64,000 nucleotides of DNA from Tenacibaculum sp. SZ-18 (GTDB lineage Bacteria > Bacteroidota > Bacteroidia > Flavobacteriales > Flavobacteriaceae). Under the pieces are notes generated by a model. That model saw only the letters and a program-made list of their open reading frames with translations. It made no database searches and had not been told where the DNA came from. The first letter of the stretch is position 1. Each line of letters begins with the position of its first letter. Shown here piece by piece: positions 25,393-34,104 of the stretch. Where the stretch lies: NCBI RefSeq assembly GCF_002813915.1, contig NZ_CP019335.1, positions 3,021,777-3,085,776 on the forward strand, written 5' to 3'. The position numbers were made by a program, and so were the translations under genes.

Positions 25393-25427
25393 AAAAAGAT
25401 AGAATTTAAAAAGTTCTATCTTTTTTA
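25393..25427. terminator. Strong terminator at the end of the repeat array
   Basis: Stem AAAAAGATAGAA / TTCTATCTTTTT with a 9-base loop and a T6 run. No protein gene on either strand ends here: ruvC runs leftward 2.4 kb away and the next gene is on the plus strand and starts at 25551. This suggests that the array is transcribed rightward. Confidence 0.8.
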
Positions 25428-25550
25428 TTACTGCTTTTTCTAAACTCATTCCAAAAAAAGCAACACTTATACACTTAAGCTTTTAAAAATAGTTTTTATT
25501 TTGTTGTTTTGATATATAATCTAAAATGTTAAACCTAAAACTAAATTATT

Positions 25551-25991
25551 ATGGCAACTATTCTTTTTACTCCAGGAACTAAGTTCGGAACCGTAACAAG
25601 TAGTACTATTCCTTCTCAAAAAATTAAACTGATGGCACCCTCTATCAGACCTTTATCACCTTCAATAACTGCTCAAATGACTGGTTCAGGCTCAGGTGAA
25701 AAGGTTGTTCTTTCTGCTGTGGTTTTTGTTTCAGAAGCTAATCTTCCAGCTAACAATCAAATGACTTTTGATATTAACTATTTGGTAACGGATTTGGATA
25801 AAGTTTCAATTTATATTGCATCACAAGATTCTTTTACACCTTCTAATGTTTTTTATCCTTTTGTTGTTGAGATTGAATTTTCTCCTTCTCAAGTACCTAA
25901 TTTATCAAATAACCTAAGTTCTATAAAAGTTATCAATTGGGACGCAGATCCTGAAGGTTCTAGAGGAACAGAAATCAGAGTCGGAGGGTAA
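25551..25991 (+). CDS. Unrecognised beta-rich protein without signal peptide
   Basis: A 146-residue protein starting MATILFTPGTKFG. It has no export signal, no membrane segment and no cysteine. It is rich in Ser, Pro, Val and Ile in alternating patterns that suggest a beta sandwich; the C-terminus is WDADPEGSRGTEIRVGG. No motif or family was recognised. It precedes a TPR histidine kinase (72-base gap, which contains that gene's own -7 element) and lies on the same strand as the 29266-30135 protein, which is also leaderless and beta-rich. The three-part context suggests a regulated module, but this is inference. Confidence 0.7.
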   Translation: MATILFTPGTKFGTVTSSTIPSQKIKLMAPSIRPLSPSITAQMTGSGSGEKVVLSAVVFVSEANLPANNQMTFDINYLVTDLDKVSIYIASQDSFTPSNVFYPFVVEIEFSPSQVPNLSNNLSSIKVINWDADPEGSRGTEIRVGG

Positions 25992-26036
25992 CTTTCCTCC
26001 ATTTACAACTTAACTTTTAAGTAAAAAACATTTTTT

Positions 26037-26044
26037 TAAATTTG
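26037..26044 (+). promoter_or_regulatory. -7 element of the TPR kinase gene
   Basis: TAAATTTG, an exact consensus match, 20 bases before ATG 26064. Confidence 0.55.
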
Positions 26045-26063
26045 GTTTTAGATATATCAATTT

Positions 26064-27857
26064 ATGCTTCATCTAAAACCATTTTTAATTTTCATCTTTT
26101 TATTTAGCTCTATTACTTTATTCACACAAGTGAATAACGACAAAATCCTGTCTCGCTTTCTCTCAGATACAATAATCATAAAAGAGCTACCAAAAACACC
26201 TAGTGGTAGTTTTATTGAAAAATCTACACATTATTTTTTTAAAAAAAATTGGGACTCCACTCTCGTTTACACATCTAAACAACTGAATACTAAACACAAC
26301 GATAAAAACACTAATGATTATTGCCACTTCTTCCGAGGTTTTTCTTTTTTTAAGAAAAATTTACCTTCCGAAGGAAAAAAAGAATTTGAATTAATTTCCC
26401 CTCAATTTGAATATTCTGAAAATGTTAAGTTTAACTTAGCTATAATTTTATTTAACCAAAAAGAATACAATCAAACTATTCAATATTTAAGTGGTTTAAG
26501 TACTAATACAAAGCTAAATAAAAACCTAAATATTTCCAGCAGCTCCCCTTCATATATAATAGGTCTATGTCATGTGCTTTTAAAGAAATTTAACTTAGCT
26601 GAACCATTTTTAAAAAAAGGATTAGAGGAAAAAATTCATGAAAGAGACACATTAGAACTTGTTACATATTACGGAAATATTGCTTCTTTGTATTACGAAC
26701 AATATATAGATAGTACTGCAATTAAATATTTCAAAAGAGCCTATTCACTTGCACAAAAACTGAACCTAAACACAAAAGATATTTCTAACGAAATGAAACG
26801 TTTAGTGTTTGATAAAAAATATTTTGCTGCGAAAAATATGGCCGTAGTAGAAGAAAACAGAAAAGATTTTAAAAACGCTCTATTATATAGAAAAGAAATG
26901 GAAATTTGGATCGACTCTTTAAACAATCAAAATAGGATTTATGAAGTTGCTCAAAAAGAAAAAGAATTCGCGGTTGCAGCGAAACAAAAAGAAGTCGATT
27001 TTTTACAGGTTCAAAATAAATTAAAAGAAACACAACGCAGAATCTTTTTATTCTCAGCGATTGGTTTACTGCTCTTTTTAGGAGTTGGTGCATATTTCTT
27101 CAGAGAAAAAGTAAAAACCAATAAAATTATTGCTGCTCAAAAAGAAACTTTAGATGAATTAAACACGACTAAAGACAAGTTATTCTCCATTGTAAGTCAT
27201 GATTTACGTTCTTCTGTAAACGCCTTAAAATCGAGTAACAAAGTTTTACTTGATAATTTGGCTTCCAAAAACCTAGAAGCATTAGAAAATTTACTTCATA
27301 AAAATAGTACCATTGTAAACGGAGCCTACGGTTTACTAGACAACCTTCTGAACTGGGCTTTGATGCAAACCGAACAACAATATTTTAGTATTGAAAAACA
27401 ACGTTTATTTATTATCACAGAACACGTTGCTTATAATTATAAACCTCTATTATTAGAGAAAGAGCTAAACTTTGAAAATACAGTTTCTAAAAAAGAGTTT
27501 GTTCAGGCTGATCAAGAATCTTTAAAAATTGTACTTAGAAACCTTATTGATAATGCGATTAAGTTTTCTCAACCCAACGGATTCATCAAAATTTATAGTT
27601 CAAATACTATTGAAGGTTTTACTAATTTAATTGTAGAAGATTCAGGATTAGGAATGAGCGATGCTACTCGATTAAAATTGTTAGATGATTCTGTTTTACT
27701 GAATAAAAAAGAACACGAAGACATTATTGGAACTGGTTTAGGGATTCAATTAGTAAAATCAATGATTAAAAAGAACAACGGAAAATTCGATATTGAAAGC
27801 GAAGTAGGAAAAGGAACAAAAATGATTGTATCTTTACCTAAAGCCAATATTAGTTAA
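26064..27857 (+). CDS. TPR sensor histidine kinase (HisKA type)
   Basis: A 597-residue membrane sensor: signal peptide (1-20), periplasmic tetratricopeptide-like helices (about 55-290), coiled segment, transmembrane helix (328-347), HisKA domain with His379 in FSIVSHDLRSSV, and a HATPase domain with LRNLIDNAIKFS, VEDSGLGMS and GTGLGIQLV. The length and layout are those of the common flavobacterial TPR kinases. The LytTR regulator 160 bases downstream is its likely partner. Ligand unknown. Confidence 0.93.
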   Translation: MLHLKPFLIFIFLFSSITLFTQVNNDKILSRFLSDTIIIKELPKTPSGSFIEKSTHYFFKKNWDSTLVYTSKQLNTKHNDKNTNDYCHFFRGFSFFKKNLPSEGKKEFELISPQFEYSENVKFNLAIILFNQKEYNQTIQYLSGLSTNTKLNKNLNISSSSPSYIIGLCHVLLKKFNLAEPFLKKGLEEKIHERDTLELVTYYGNIASLYYEQYIDSTAIKYFKRAYSLAQKLNLNTKDISNEMKRLVFDKKYFAAKNMAVVEENRKDFKNALLYRKEMEIWIDSLNNQNRIYEVAQKEKEFAVAAKQKEVDFLQVQNKLKETQRRIFLFSAIGLLLFLGVGAYFFREKVKTNKIIAAQKETLDELNTTKDKLFSIVSHDLRSSVNALKSSNKVLLDNLASKNLEALENLLHKNSTIVNGAYGLLDNLLNWALMQTEQQYFSIEKQRLFIITEHVAYNYKPLLLEKELNFENTVSKKEFVQADQESLKIVLRNLIDNAIKFSQPNGFIKIYSSNTIEGFTNLIVEDSGLGMSDATRLKLLDDSVLLNKKEHEDIIGTGLGIQLVKSMIKKNNGKFDIESEVGKGTKMIVSLPKANIS

Positions 27858-27869
27858 CTGCAATAAATA

Positions 27870-27935
27870 GTCATTGCGACTCCGTCCCAACGTATTGGAT
27901 AAGGGAGAAGCAGTCTTATTAAAATTATAGACTAC
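27870..27935. repeat. Solitary half-unit related to the 130-bp repeat family
   Basis: GTCATTGCGA followed by GAAGCAGTC and, after a short A/T-rich loop, GACTAC. This is the opening half of the array unit in degenerate form, between the kinase and regulator genes. Confidence 0.5.
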
Positions 27936-28016
27936 AAAAAAACTACATGTAATTTCGTTTTTCCGCAGTGATAAATGGCTATTTGATAGTTTTTTAATGA
28001 GCAAAAACATTCTTAT

Positions 28017-28763
28017 ATGGATAATGTTAATATTTTGATTATTGAAGATACACCTCAAGAAAGTGACAAGCTAATTGAGGTATTAAAAGAAAACAATTAT
28101 ACCATTTCTGGAGTTGCCAGAACTTTTAAAGAGGCTCTCGATTTATACTACAAAGTGAAAGTAGATATTGTAATTATTGATATTTTTCTAAATAGCGTTC
28201 CTGATGGAATTACATTCGCAGAAACTATTAATACTGTTCCTGATGCTTCTAAACCTTTTGTGTTTTTAACAAGTTCTACTGACCGTAAAATATTTGAACG
28301 CGCTAAACTTACGCAACCTTTTAGCTTTTTAATGAAACCTTTTAATGAGTTGGAAGTTTTATACGCTATTGAAATGGCTGTTGAAAAGTTCTACGATCAA
28401 AATGATGTGTTTATCACAGATGAAGAAGATACTGTTATTAGTAGTGATTACTTGTTCATCAAGAAAGGAAAATCACTGAAAAAAGTATTATTGACGGATA
28501 TTATTTATATAGAAGTTGAAGAGAAATACTGTAATATAATTACTGCCAATGAAAAGTTTGTGATTTTAATATCGCTTACTAAGATTTTAAAACTATTAGA
28601 CGAAAACTCTTTCTGTAGAACACATAGAAACTATATTGCCAATATTGATAAGATTACTGAAATAGTACCTACAGATAACCTCATACTTTTACAAGGTAAT
28701 CATCATATTACATTAAGCGAACGTTATAAAGATTTAATTAAAAAAGTCCGTACACTTAAGTAA
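28017..28763 (+). CDS. LytTR-family response regulator
   Basis: A 248-residue regulator. The receiver domain has acidic residues in IIEDTPQ, phospho-acceptor Asp55 in IVIIDIFLN and Lys107 in FLMKPFN. The C-terminal LytTR DNA-binding domain (about 146-248) has LFIKKGKSLKKVLLTDIIYIE and FCRTHRNYIANIDKI. Such regulators bind direct repeats. It follows the TPR kinase on the same strand. The 29266-30135 gene beyond it is a candidate target because of position only. Confidence 0.93.
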   Translation: MDNVNILIIEDTPQESDKLIEVLKENNYTISGVARTFKEALDLYYKVKVDIVIIDIFLNSVPDGITFAETINTVPDASKPFVFLTSSTDRKIFERAKLTQPFSFLMKPFNELEVLYAIEMAVEKFYDQNDVFITDEEDTVISSDYLFIKKGKSLKKVLLTDIIYIEVEEKYCNIITANEKFVILISLTKILKLLDENSFCRTHRNYIANIDKITEIVPTDNLILLQGNHHITLSERYKDLIKKVRTLK

Positions 28764-29265
28764 AATCTAAATGTAATTTGTATAAATGACGTAATTTCCA
28801 ATTTTACAAAATAGATTACTTCGTTATACTTCCTCGTAATGAAAACACAAAACCTCATTACGAATAAAATAACGTGAAATGAAGTAATCTCAAGTAAGAA
28901 TCTACATTTAACTTAAAATACAAAGATCACTTTGCATCTCGCAATGACTAGTGAAGTTTTCATTCTTCTTTTTCCTTTTTTCATGGAAAAGAAATCCATT
29001 CTTATTCCATTTTCAACACTTAACACACTTATTAACAATAACTTTAAGATATAAATAAAAGCTAGTCATTTATTTCAATAATGTAAAAATTGAATTTACG
29101 AAGTAAAAACCCAGCCGTGTTTCGGTATATAAATAAAGTTACTTCTAATCAATAAAGACTAATCAAAATTAATCTAACCATAGTGAAGCAGAACTCACTG
29201 TAAAAAAACGAGGCGGATTCCGAAAAGCCTTACGAGTAGGAGAAAATTAACTAAACTATAAAATT
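28764..29265. repeat. 502-base gap holding two dispersed copies of the 130-bp repeat family
   Basis: About 28785-28842 carries the closing half of a unit (TAGATTACTTCGTTATAC..., CTCGTAATGA). About 28853-28949 carries a fuller unit running from CTCATTACGA, through ATGAAGTAATC, to CATCTCGCAATGAC. The rest is A/T-rich. Just before the next gene, 29194-29262 reads as an uninterrupted run of codons without ATG. Confidence 0.6.
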
Positions 29266-30135
29266 ATGGTCGCAGAAGATACAGCGTTAGAAACAATATA
29301 TTACAAAGGAACAATGGGGTTTGCTCCTAACCCTTTAGCAACAGTTGTTAATTTTTCATTATTACTTAACTATGAAGATAATAGCGTTAGTGGAACAGTA
29401 AAAATTAACGTAGGAACAGACAAAAAATCATATACTGGTAAGGTGAGCGGAAAAGTATACTCAACTGGTTTAAATGGTTTTTTAAGAGTACTTAGTTTAC
29501 AAGGAAATATTCCTTCAGACGATAAGTTAACTCCATTAGAGTTTCCCTTTGAAGCGAATATGGCCTTAAAAGCTGATTGGAGTGGTGAAGGTGGTTTTTC
29601 TTTCCAAGGACAACATGAAGAGAACGTTCCTGTAAAAGGATCAATTTTTAACGAAAAAGCAACAATTGTGAAAAATAATATTTTTCAATTGTCAGCTTTA
29701 AGTCAAAACGACTCAGGAGCTACAGATGGATCAAATTTATATTGTAAAATTACTAAAATAAATAATGGTTTTTTACGTGCAGGATCCTCTCCTGTAAATG
29801 AATATGTGCACTTACCTATTCCTCCTGGAGCTTCTACAAAAGCTCCAAAAACACCAACTTGGTTCTTAGAAACTGAAAAAGGTAAAGATGCAAGTTTTGA
29901 AATTACCATTTCTTGTCCAGATAACCCAGAATATCCAGTAAAATCAATCACTATCAAAGAATCTGATGTCATTGGATGGGCTGCTGAACATTTCGAGAAA
30001 AGAGTTAATCAAATTTATCAAAAAGGTGACAATGGAATCATTGGTTTTGCTCAAAAAGGTCCTGAAGGTTATATTTATACAATAACAGCAGGAATTTTAA
30101 ATCCAAGATTACACGGTAACTTAGCTACTATTTAA
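29266..30135 (+). CDS. Unrecognised leaderless protein, possibly DUF1842-like
   Basis: A 289-residue protein without signal peptide or membrane helix. The first 140 residues have a repeated beta pattern (VNFSLLLNYEDNSVSGTVKI, then GKVSGKVYSTGLNG) that resembles the topology of DUF1842 proteins; this is a weak resemblance by eye. The second half, from NLYCKITKINNGFLRAG, is different and contains a PIPPGASTKAPKTPTW linker and a helical stretch (VIGWAAEHFEKRVNQIY). It ends at a terminator at 30186-30228. Downstream of the TPR kinase and LytTR pair. Function unknown. Confidence 0.7.
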   Translation: MVAEDTALETIYYKGTMGFAPNPLATVVNFSLLLNYEDNSVSGTVKINVGTDKKSYTGKVSGKVYSTGLNGFLRVLSLQGNIPSDDKLTPLEFPFEANMALKADWSGEGGFSFQGQHEENVPVKGSIFNEKATIVKNNIFQLSALSQNDSGATDGSNLYCKITKINNGFLRAGSSPVNEYVHLPIPPGASTKAPKTPTWFLETEKGKDASFEITISCPDNPEYPVKSITIKESDVIGWAAEHFEKRVNQIYQKGDNGIIGFAQKGPEGYIYTITAGILNPRLHGNLATI

Positions 30136-30185
30136 TAGATTGAAATGAACTTCGGATAATCTAACTGTAATTTGAATCTATTCAA

Positions 30186-30228
30186 AACAGCACATTGTAC
30201 TTTGAATAAATATAATGTGCTGTTTTTT
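30186..30228 (+). terminator. Terminator of the 29266-30135 gene
   Basis: Stem AACAGCACATT / AATGTGCTGTT with a 17-base loop and a T6 tail. Confidence 0.85.
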
Positions 30229-30247
30229 ATTTATAAATACTTCTTGT

Positions 30248-31870
30248 TTATTTGACCTCTACAGAAGTAAATTTAAATGAATTTCCATCAAATAGTCCTT
30301 TATCCGATAACTTCAATGCTGGAATAACCAATAATGCCATAAAAGATAAAGTCATGTAAGGAGCTCTTAATTTACTTCCCATTCCTTTTGCCATTTCATC
30401 CAGTTCGGCATAAGCTTTTCCAATAATTTCTGCCGGTTGATCACTCATAATTCCCGCCACTGGTAATGCAACCACCTTTTCTTCTAAATCATTTACGGCA
30501 CAAATACCACCCTTATTCTCAATTAATAAATTAACAGCCTTACAAATTGCTTCATCAGAAACTCCAACAGCAATAATATTATGTGAATCATGACCTACAG
30601 AACTAGCAATTGCTCCTTCCTTCAAGCCAAAATTTTTGATAAATGCGATTGCAGGTTCGGCATTTTTATAACGATTTACAACCGTCATTTTTAAAACATC
30701 ATTATCAACATCTGAAACTAAATTTCCATCTTTAATTAATGAATTAGTTTCTACTTCATTAGTAACCAATTCGCCATCTAATGCTTCAATAACTCGAATC
30801 TTTTCTGATGCAGAATGAAATTCAAAATCAGCATTTTTCTTTACATCCGTATTGAAATTATTTACTACTTCAAATTCAACAGATTTCACGAATGTTTCAC
30901 CATTATCTGCAACTAACTCTCCATTAATGTATGTTTGTAAAACTTTGAATTTTTTCAAATCTTCTACAACAATAAAATCAGCATCACTACCTTCATTTAA
31001 TAATCCAACATCTAAATTGTAATGTCTTACTGGGTTTATACAAGCTGCTTTTAAAACTTTAAATGTATCGATTCCTTTAGCTACTGCTCTTTCGCAAAGT
31101 TGATTTAAATGCCCTTCCAATAGATCATCCGGATGTTTGTCATCAGAACAAAACATTATATTATCAAAATATTCAGGAAGTAGATCAATTAACGAATCGA
31201 AATTTTTAGCAGCACTGCCTTCACGAATAATTACTTTCATTCCTTTCTGAAGTTTCTCTAGAGCTTCTTCGTAAGTAAAACATTCATGATCCGTGTAAAT
31301 TCCAGCAGAAATGTATTTATCTAAATCTTCTCCTCTCAAACCCGGTGCATGTCCATCAACTGGTTTATTGTAATGCTTCGCCCAAGCTATTTTCTTTAGC
31401 ACTTCTTCATCCTGATAAATAACTCCAGGATAATTCATCATTTCAGCTAAATACTTAATATCAGGATTCTCCAACAACTTTTTAATATCATCAGAATTTA
31501 TGATTGCTCCAGCACTTTCAAAATAAGTAGCAGGCACACATGAAGGAGCTCCAAAATTAAATTTTAATGGAACTTTCTTCCCATTAGTAATCATAAAATT
31601 AACTCCTTCTACACCTAAAACATTTGCTATTTCATGCGGATCAGAAACTGTAGCTATTGTTCCATGGGTAACGGCTATTTTAGCAAATTCCGAAGGAACT
31701 AACATCGAACTTTCAATATGAATATGAGCATCTACAAAGCCAGGTAAAATATATGTTTCATTAGTATGATTACTTTCTCTAATTGATTTTATCTTTCCGT
31801 TTTCAACTTCAACTTCTCCTTTAAAAATCTTTCGATTTATAATATCAACTATCTTCCCTTGTATTGTCAT
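30248..31870 (-). CDS. ade: Adenine deaminase
   Basis: A 540-residue amidohydrolase converting adenine to hypoxanthine and ammonia for purine salvage. The metal-binding block is [15 protein letters not shown], with His49, His51 and Glu53, the form specific to the Ade branch of the superfamily. Later blocks include [16 protein letters not shown], and [12 protein letters not shown] in the C-terminal domain. The length fits the family. It is downstream of pckA but separated from it by that gene's terminator. Confidence 0.95.
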   Translation of the reverse strand: MTIQGKIVDIINRKIFKGEVEVENGKIKSIRESNHTNETYILPGFVDAHIHIESSMLVPSEFAKIAVTHGTIATVSDPHEIANVLGVEGVNFMITNGKKVPLKFNFGAPSCVPATYFESAGAIINSDDIKKLLENPDIKYLAEMMNYPGVIYQDEEVLKKIAWAKHYNKPVDGHAPGLRGEDLDKYISAGIYTDHECFTYEEALEKLQKGMKVIIREGSAAKNFDSLIDLLPEYFDNIMFCSDDKHPDDLLEGHLNQLCERAVAKGIDTFKVLKAACINPVRHYNLDVGLLNEGSDADFIVVEDLKKFKVLQTYINGELVADNGETFVKSVEFEVVNNFNTDVKKNADFEFHSASEKIRVIEALDGELVTNEVETNSLIKDGNLVSDVDNDVLKMTVVNRYKNAEPAIAFIKNFGLKEGAIASSVGHDSHNIIAVGVSDEAICKAVNLLIENKGGICAVNDLEEKVVALPVAGIMSDQPAEIIGKAYAELDEMAKGMGSKLRAPYMTLSFMALLVIPALKLSDKGLFDGNSFKFTSVEVK

Positions 31871-31905
31871 ATATAAGTTCTTTTATGCTAAAATAATCAG
31901 TTTTC

Positions 31906-31934
31906 AAAAAAAAAGCATCCTAAAAGGATGCTTT
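31906..31934 (-). terminator. pckA terminator
   Basis: Minus-strand stem AAAGCATCC / GGATGCTTT with a 5-base loop and a T9 tail. Confidence 0.9.
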
Positions 31935-31941
31935 CAAATTA

Positions 31942-33555
31942 TTATTTTTTAATGATCGGTGGACCACCTGCTAATATCTCTTCATTTGCATATTCTTCAA
32001 ACTTCTTAAAGTTAGCTCTAAAAGAATCTGCTAATTTATGAGCTGTTTCATAATACCCTTCATCATTATTCCAAGCTTGACGCTGACTTAACAATTCAGA
32101 TGGAATTCCAGGACATTTCCTTGGTTGTGCTAATCCAAATACTGAGTGTATGTGATAATTTTCGTGCGTAATCTCTTCTGGTAAACCTCCAGTAAGAGCT
32201 GCATTAATCATTGCACGAGTATATTTTAATTTCATTCTGTTTCCCACTCCATAAGGACCAGCGAACCATCCTGTATTAACCAACCAAACATTAACACCTG
32301 TTTCTTTCATTTTCTCGCTTAACATTTCTGCATAACGAGTTGGGTGTAATGGCATAAAAGGTGCTCCAAAACAAGCAGAGAAACTTGGTAATGGCTCAGT
32401 AACTCCAGCTTCTGTTCCTGCAACCTTAGCTGTATATCCAGATATAAAGTGATAAGCGGCCTGACCTGGAGTTAATTTTGAAATCGGAGGTAACACACCG
32501 AATGCATCCGCAGTTAAGAAGAAAATATTTTTTGGATTCTTTCCAATAGATGGAACTCTAATATTTTCAATATGGTGAATTGGATAACTCACACGAGTGT
32601 TTTGTGTAATAGTTGTATCAGCGAAATCAACATTTCCTTTCTCATCCATTACAACATTCTCTAGGATTGCTCCTTTTTTAATTGCTCCGTAAATCTCAGG
32701 TTCTTTCTCTTTAGATAGATCAATAACCTTAGCGTAACATCCTCCCTCAAAGTTGAAAACTGTGTTCTCAGAAGTCCATCCATGCTCATCATCTCCAATT
32801 AAACTTCTGTTTGGATCGGTTGATAATGTGGTTTTTCCAGTTCCTGATAATCCGAAGAAAATTGCTGTATCTCCATCTTTACCAACATTTGCAGAACAGT
32901 GCATTGGTAAAGTGTTCTTGTATACTGGTAAGATAAAGTTTAATGCTGAGAAAATTCCTTTTTTGATCTCTCCTGTGTATCCAGTTCCACCAATTAAGGC
33001 AACTTTTCTTGAAAAGTTTAAGATTGCAAAGTTATGTTGACGAGTTCCGTCAACCTCAGCATTTGCCATAAATCCAGGTGCATTAATTACAGTCCATTCT
33101 GGAGAAAAATCTTTTAATTCTTCAGCTGTTGGACGTAAAAACATATTATATGCAAACATGTTACTCCATGGATATTCGTTTACAACTCGAATATTTAACT
33201 TATAATCTTCATCAGCACATGCATAACTATCTCTAACGAAAACCTTTTTATCAGAAAGATATGCAGTTACTTTATCATATAATTTATCAAACTTGTCAGA
33301 ATCGAATGGGATGTTAATATCTCCCCACCAAATCTCATCTTTAGTGATTTCGTCTTTAACTATGAATCTATCCATAGGAGACCTTCCTGTAAACTCACCT
33401 GTATTCACTGCAATGGCACCAAACGCAGATTCTTTACCTTGTCCTTTTTCAATAGTTAAACCGTGTAACTCCTCTGAAGTTAACTGATAACGAACCGTAG
33501 AACTCTTAATACCTAATGATTCTAACGAAATCGTTTTCGTTTCAAGATTTGTCAT
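31942..33555 (-). CDS. pckA: Phosphoenolpyruvate carboxykinase (ATP)
   Basis: A 537-residue gluconeogenic enzyme that converts oxaloacetate and ATP to PEP, CO2 and ADP. The kinase P-loop GLSGTGKTT is at 235-243, followed by the metal-binding LIGDDEHGW. The conserved NTGEFTGRSPMDRFIV and the PMHCSANVG blocks are present. The ATP-using form is indicated by overall length and these motifs. It stands as a single gene with its own terminator. Confidence 0.97.
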   Translation of the reverse strand: MTNLETKTISLESLGIKSSTVRYQLTSEELHGLTIEKGQGKESAFGAIAVNTGEFTGRSPMDRFIVKDEITKDEIWWGDINIPFDSDKFDKLYDKVTAYLSDKKVFVRDSYACADEDYKLNIRVVNEYPWSNMFAYNMFLRPTAEELKDFSPEWTVINAPGFMANAEVDGTRQHNFAILNFSRKVALIGGTGYTGEIKKGIFSALNFILPVYKNTLPMHCSANVGKDGDTAIFFGLSGTGKTTLSTDPNRSLIGDDEHGWTSENTVFNFEGGCYAKVIDLSKEKEPEIYGAIKKGAILENVVMDEKGNVDFADTTITQNTRVSYPIHHIENIRVPSIGKNPKNIFFLTADAFGVLPPISKLTPGQAAYHFISGYTAKVAGTEAGVTEPLPSFSACFGAPFMPLHPTRYAEMLSEKMKETGVNVWLVNTGWFAGPYGVGNRMKLKYTRAMINAALTGGLPEEITHENYHIHSVFGLAQPRKCPGIPSELLSQRQAWNNDEGYYETAHKLADSFRANFKKFEEYANEEILAGGPPIIKK

Positions 33556-33643
33556 CTAATATCTTTTTAGTTGTGTTTTATTTTCGACAAAAATAAATCT
33601 TTTTGTTTAAACTGCTTATTATTACCAATGATTTATTAAGAAT

Positions 33644-34024
33644 TTATTTTTTCATCGATTTTTTGAGGAATTCATAAAATAATAGAATCCAACCTATTAT
33701 TAAGATAAGTCCTCCCAGTGGAGTTACAAACCAAATACTGCTAACTGGCACTCCCAACAAATAAATTAAATAAATAGATCCAGAAAAAAGAGCGACCCCT
33801 GAAATGAAAATAAGGGTCAATTTATTCTTTAAGTTTAAGGAAATATGATCTGTAAAATTAACAAGTAGGAGAACAATTACATGATACATTTGATATCTCA
33901 CCGCAGTTTCAAAACTTTTTAATGCCTCCGGAGTTAAGCTTTCTTTTAGTGCATGAGCTCCGAAAGCTCCTAAAATAATTGTTACAACTCCTAAAAACGT
34001 AGTTATTGTTAAATTTTTATACAT
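33644..34024 (-). CDS. DUF423 family small membrane protein
   Basis: A 126-residue protein with four predicted membrane helices. The family hallmark LGAFGAHALK follows the first helix, and AVRYQMYHVI and PLGGLILIIGW are further marks. The role of DUF423 proteins is unknown. The gene is divergent from the saccharopine-dehydrogenase-like gene across 80 bases. Confidence 0.9.
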   Translation of the reverse strand: MYKNLTITTFLGVVTIILGAFGAHALKESLTPEALKSFETAVRYQMYHVIVLLLVNFTDHISLNLKNKLTLIFISGVALFSGSIYLIYLLGVPVSSIWFVTPLGGLILIIGWILLFYEFLKKSMKK

Positions 34025-34030
34025 TATTTT

Positions 34031-34038
34031 TATATTTG
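34031..34038 (+). promoter_or_regulatory. -7 element of the saccharopine-dehydrogenase-like gene
   Basis: TATATTTG, exact consensus match, with a 66-base leader to ATG 34105. Confidence 0.5.
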
Positions 34039-34104
34039 TTAAATATTAAACTTTTAGCAAATTGTTTTTGCTTTACAAAACAAACAAATTTACTACATAA
34101 ATAG

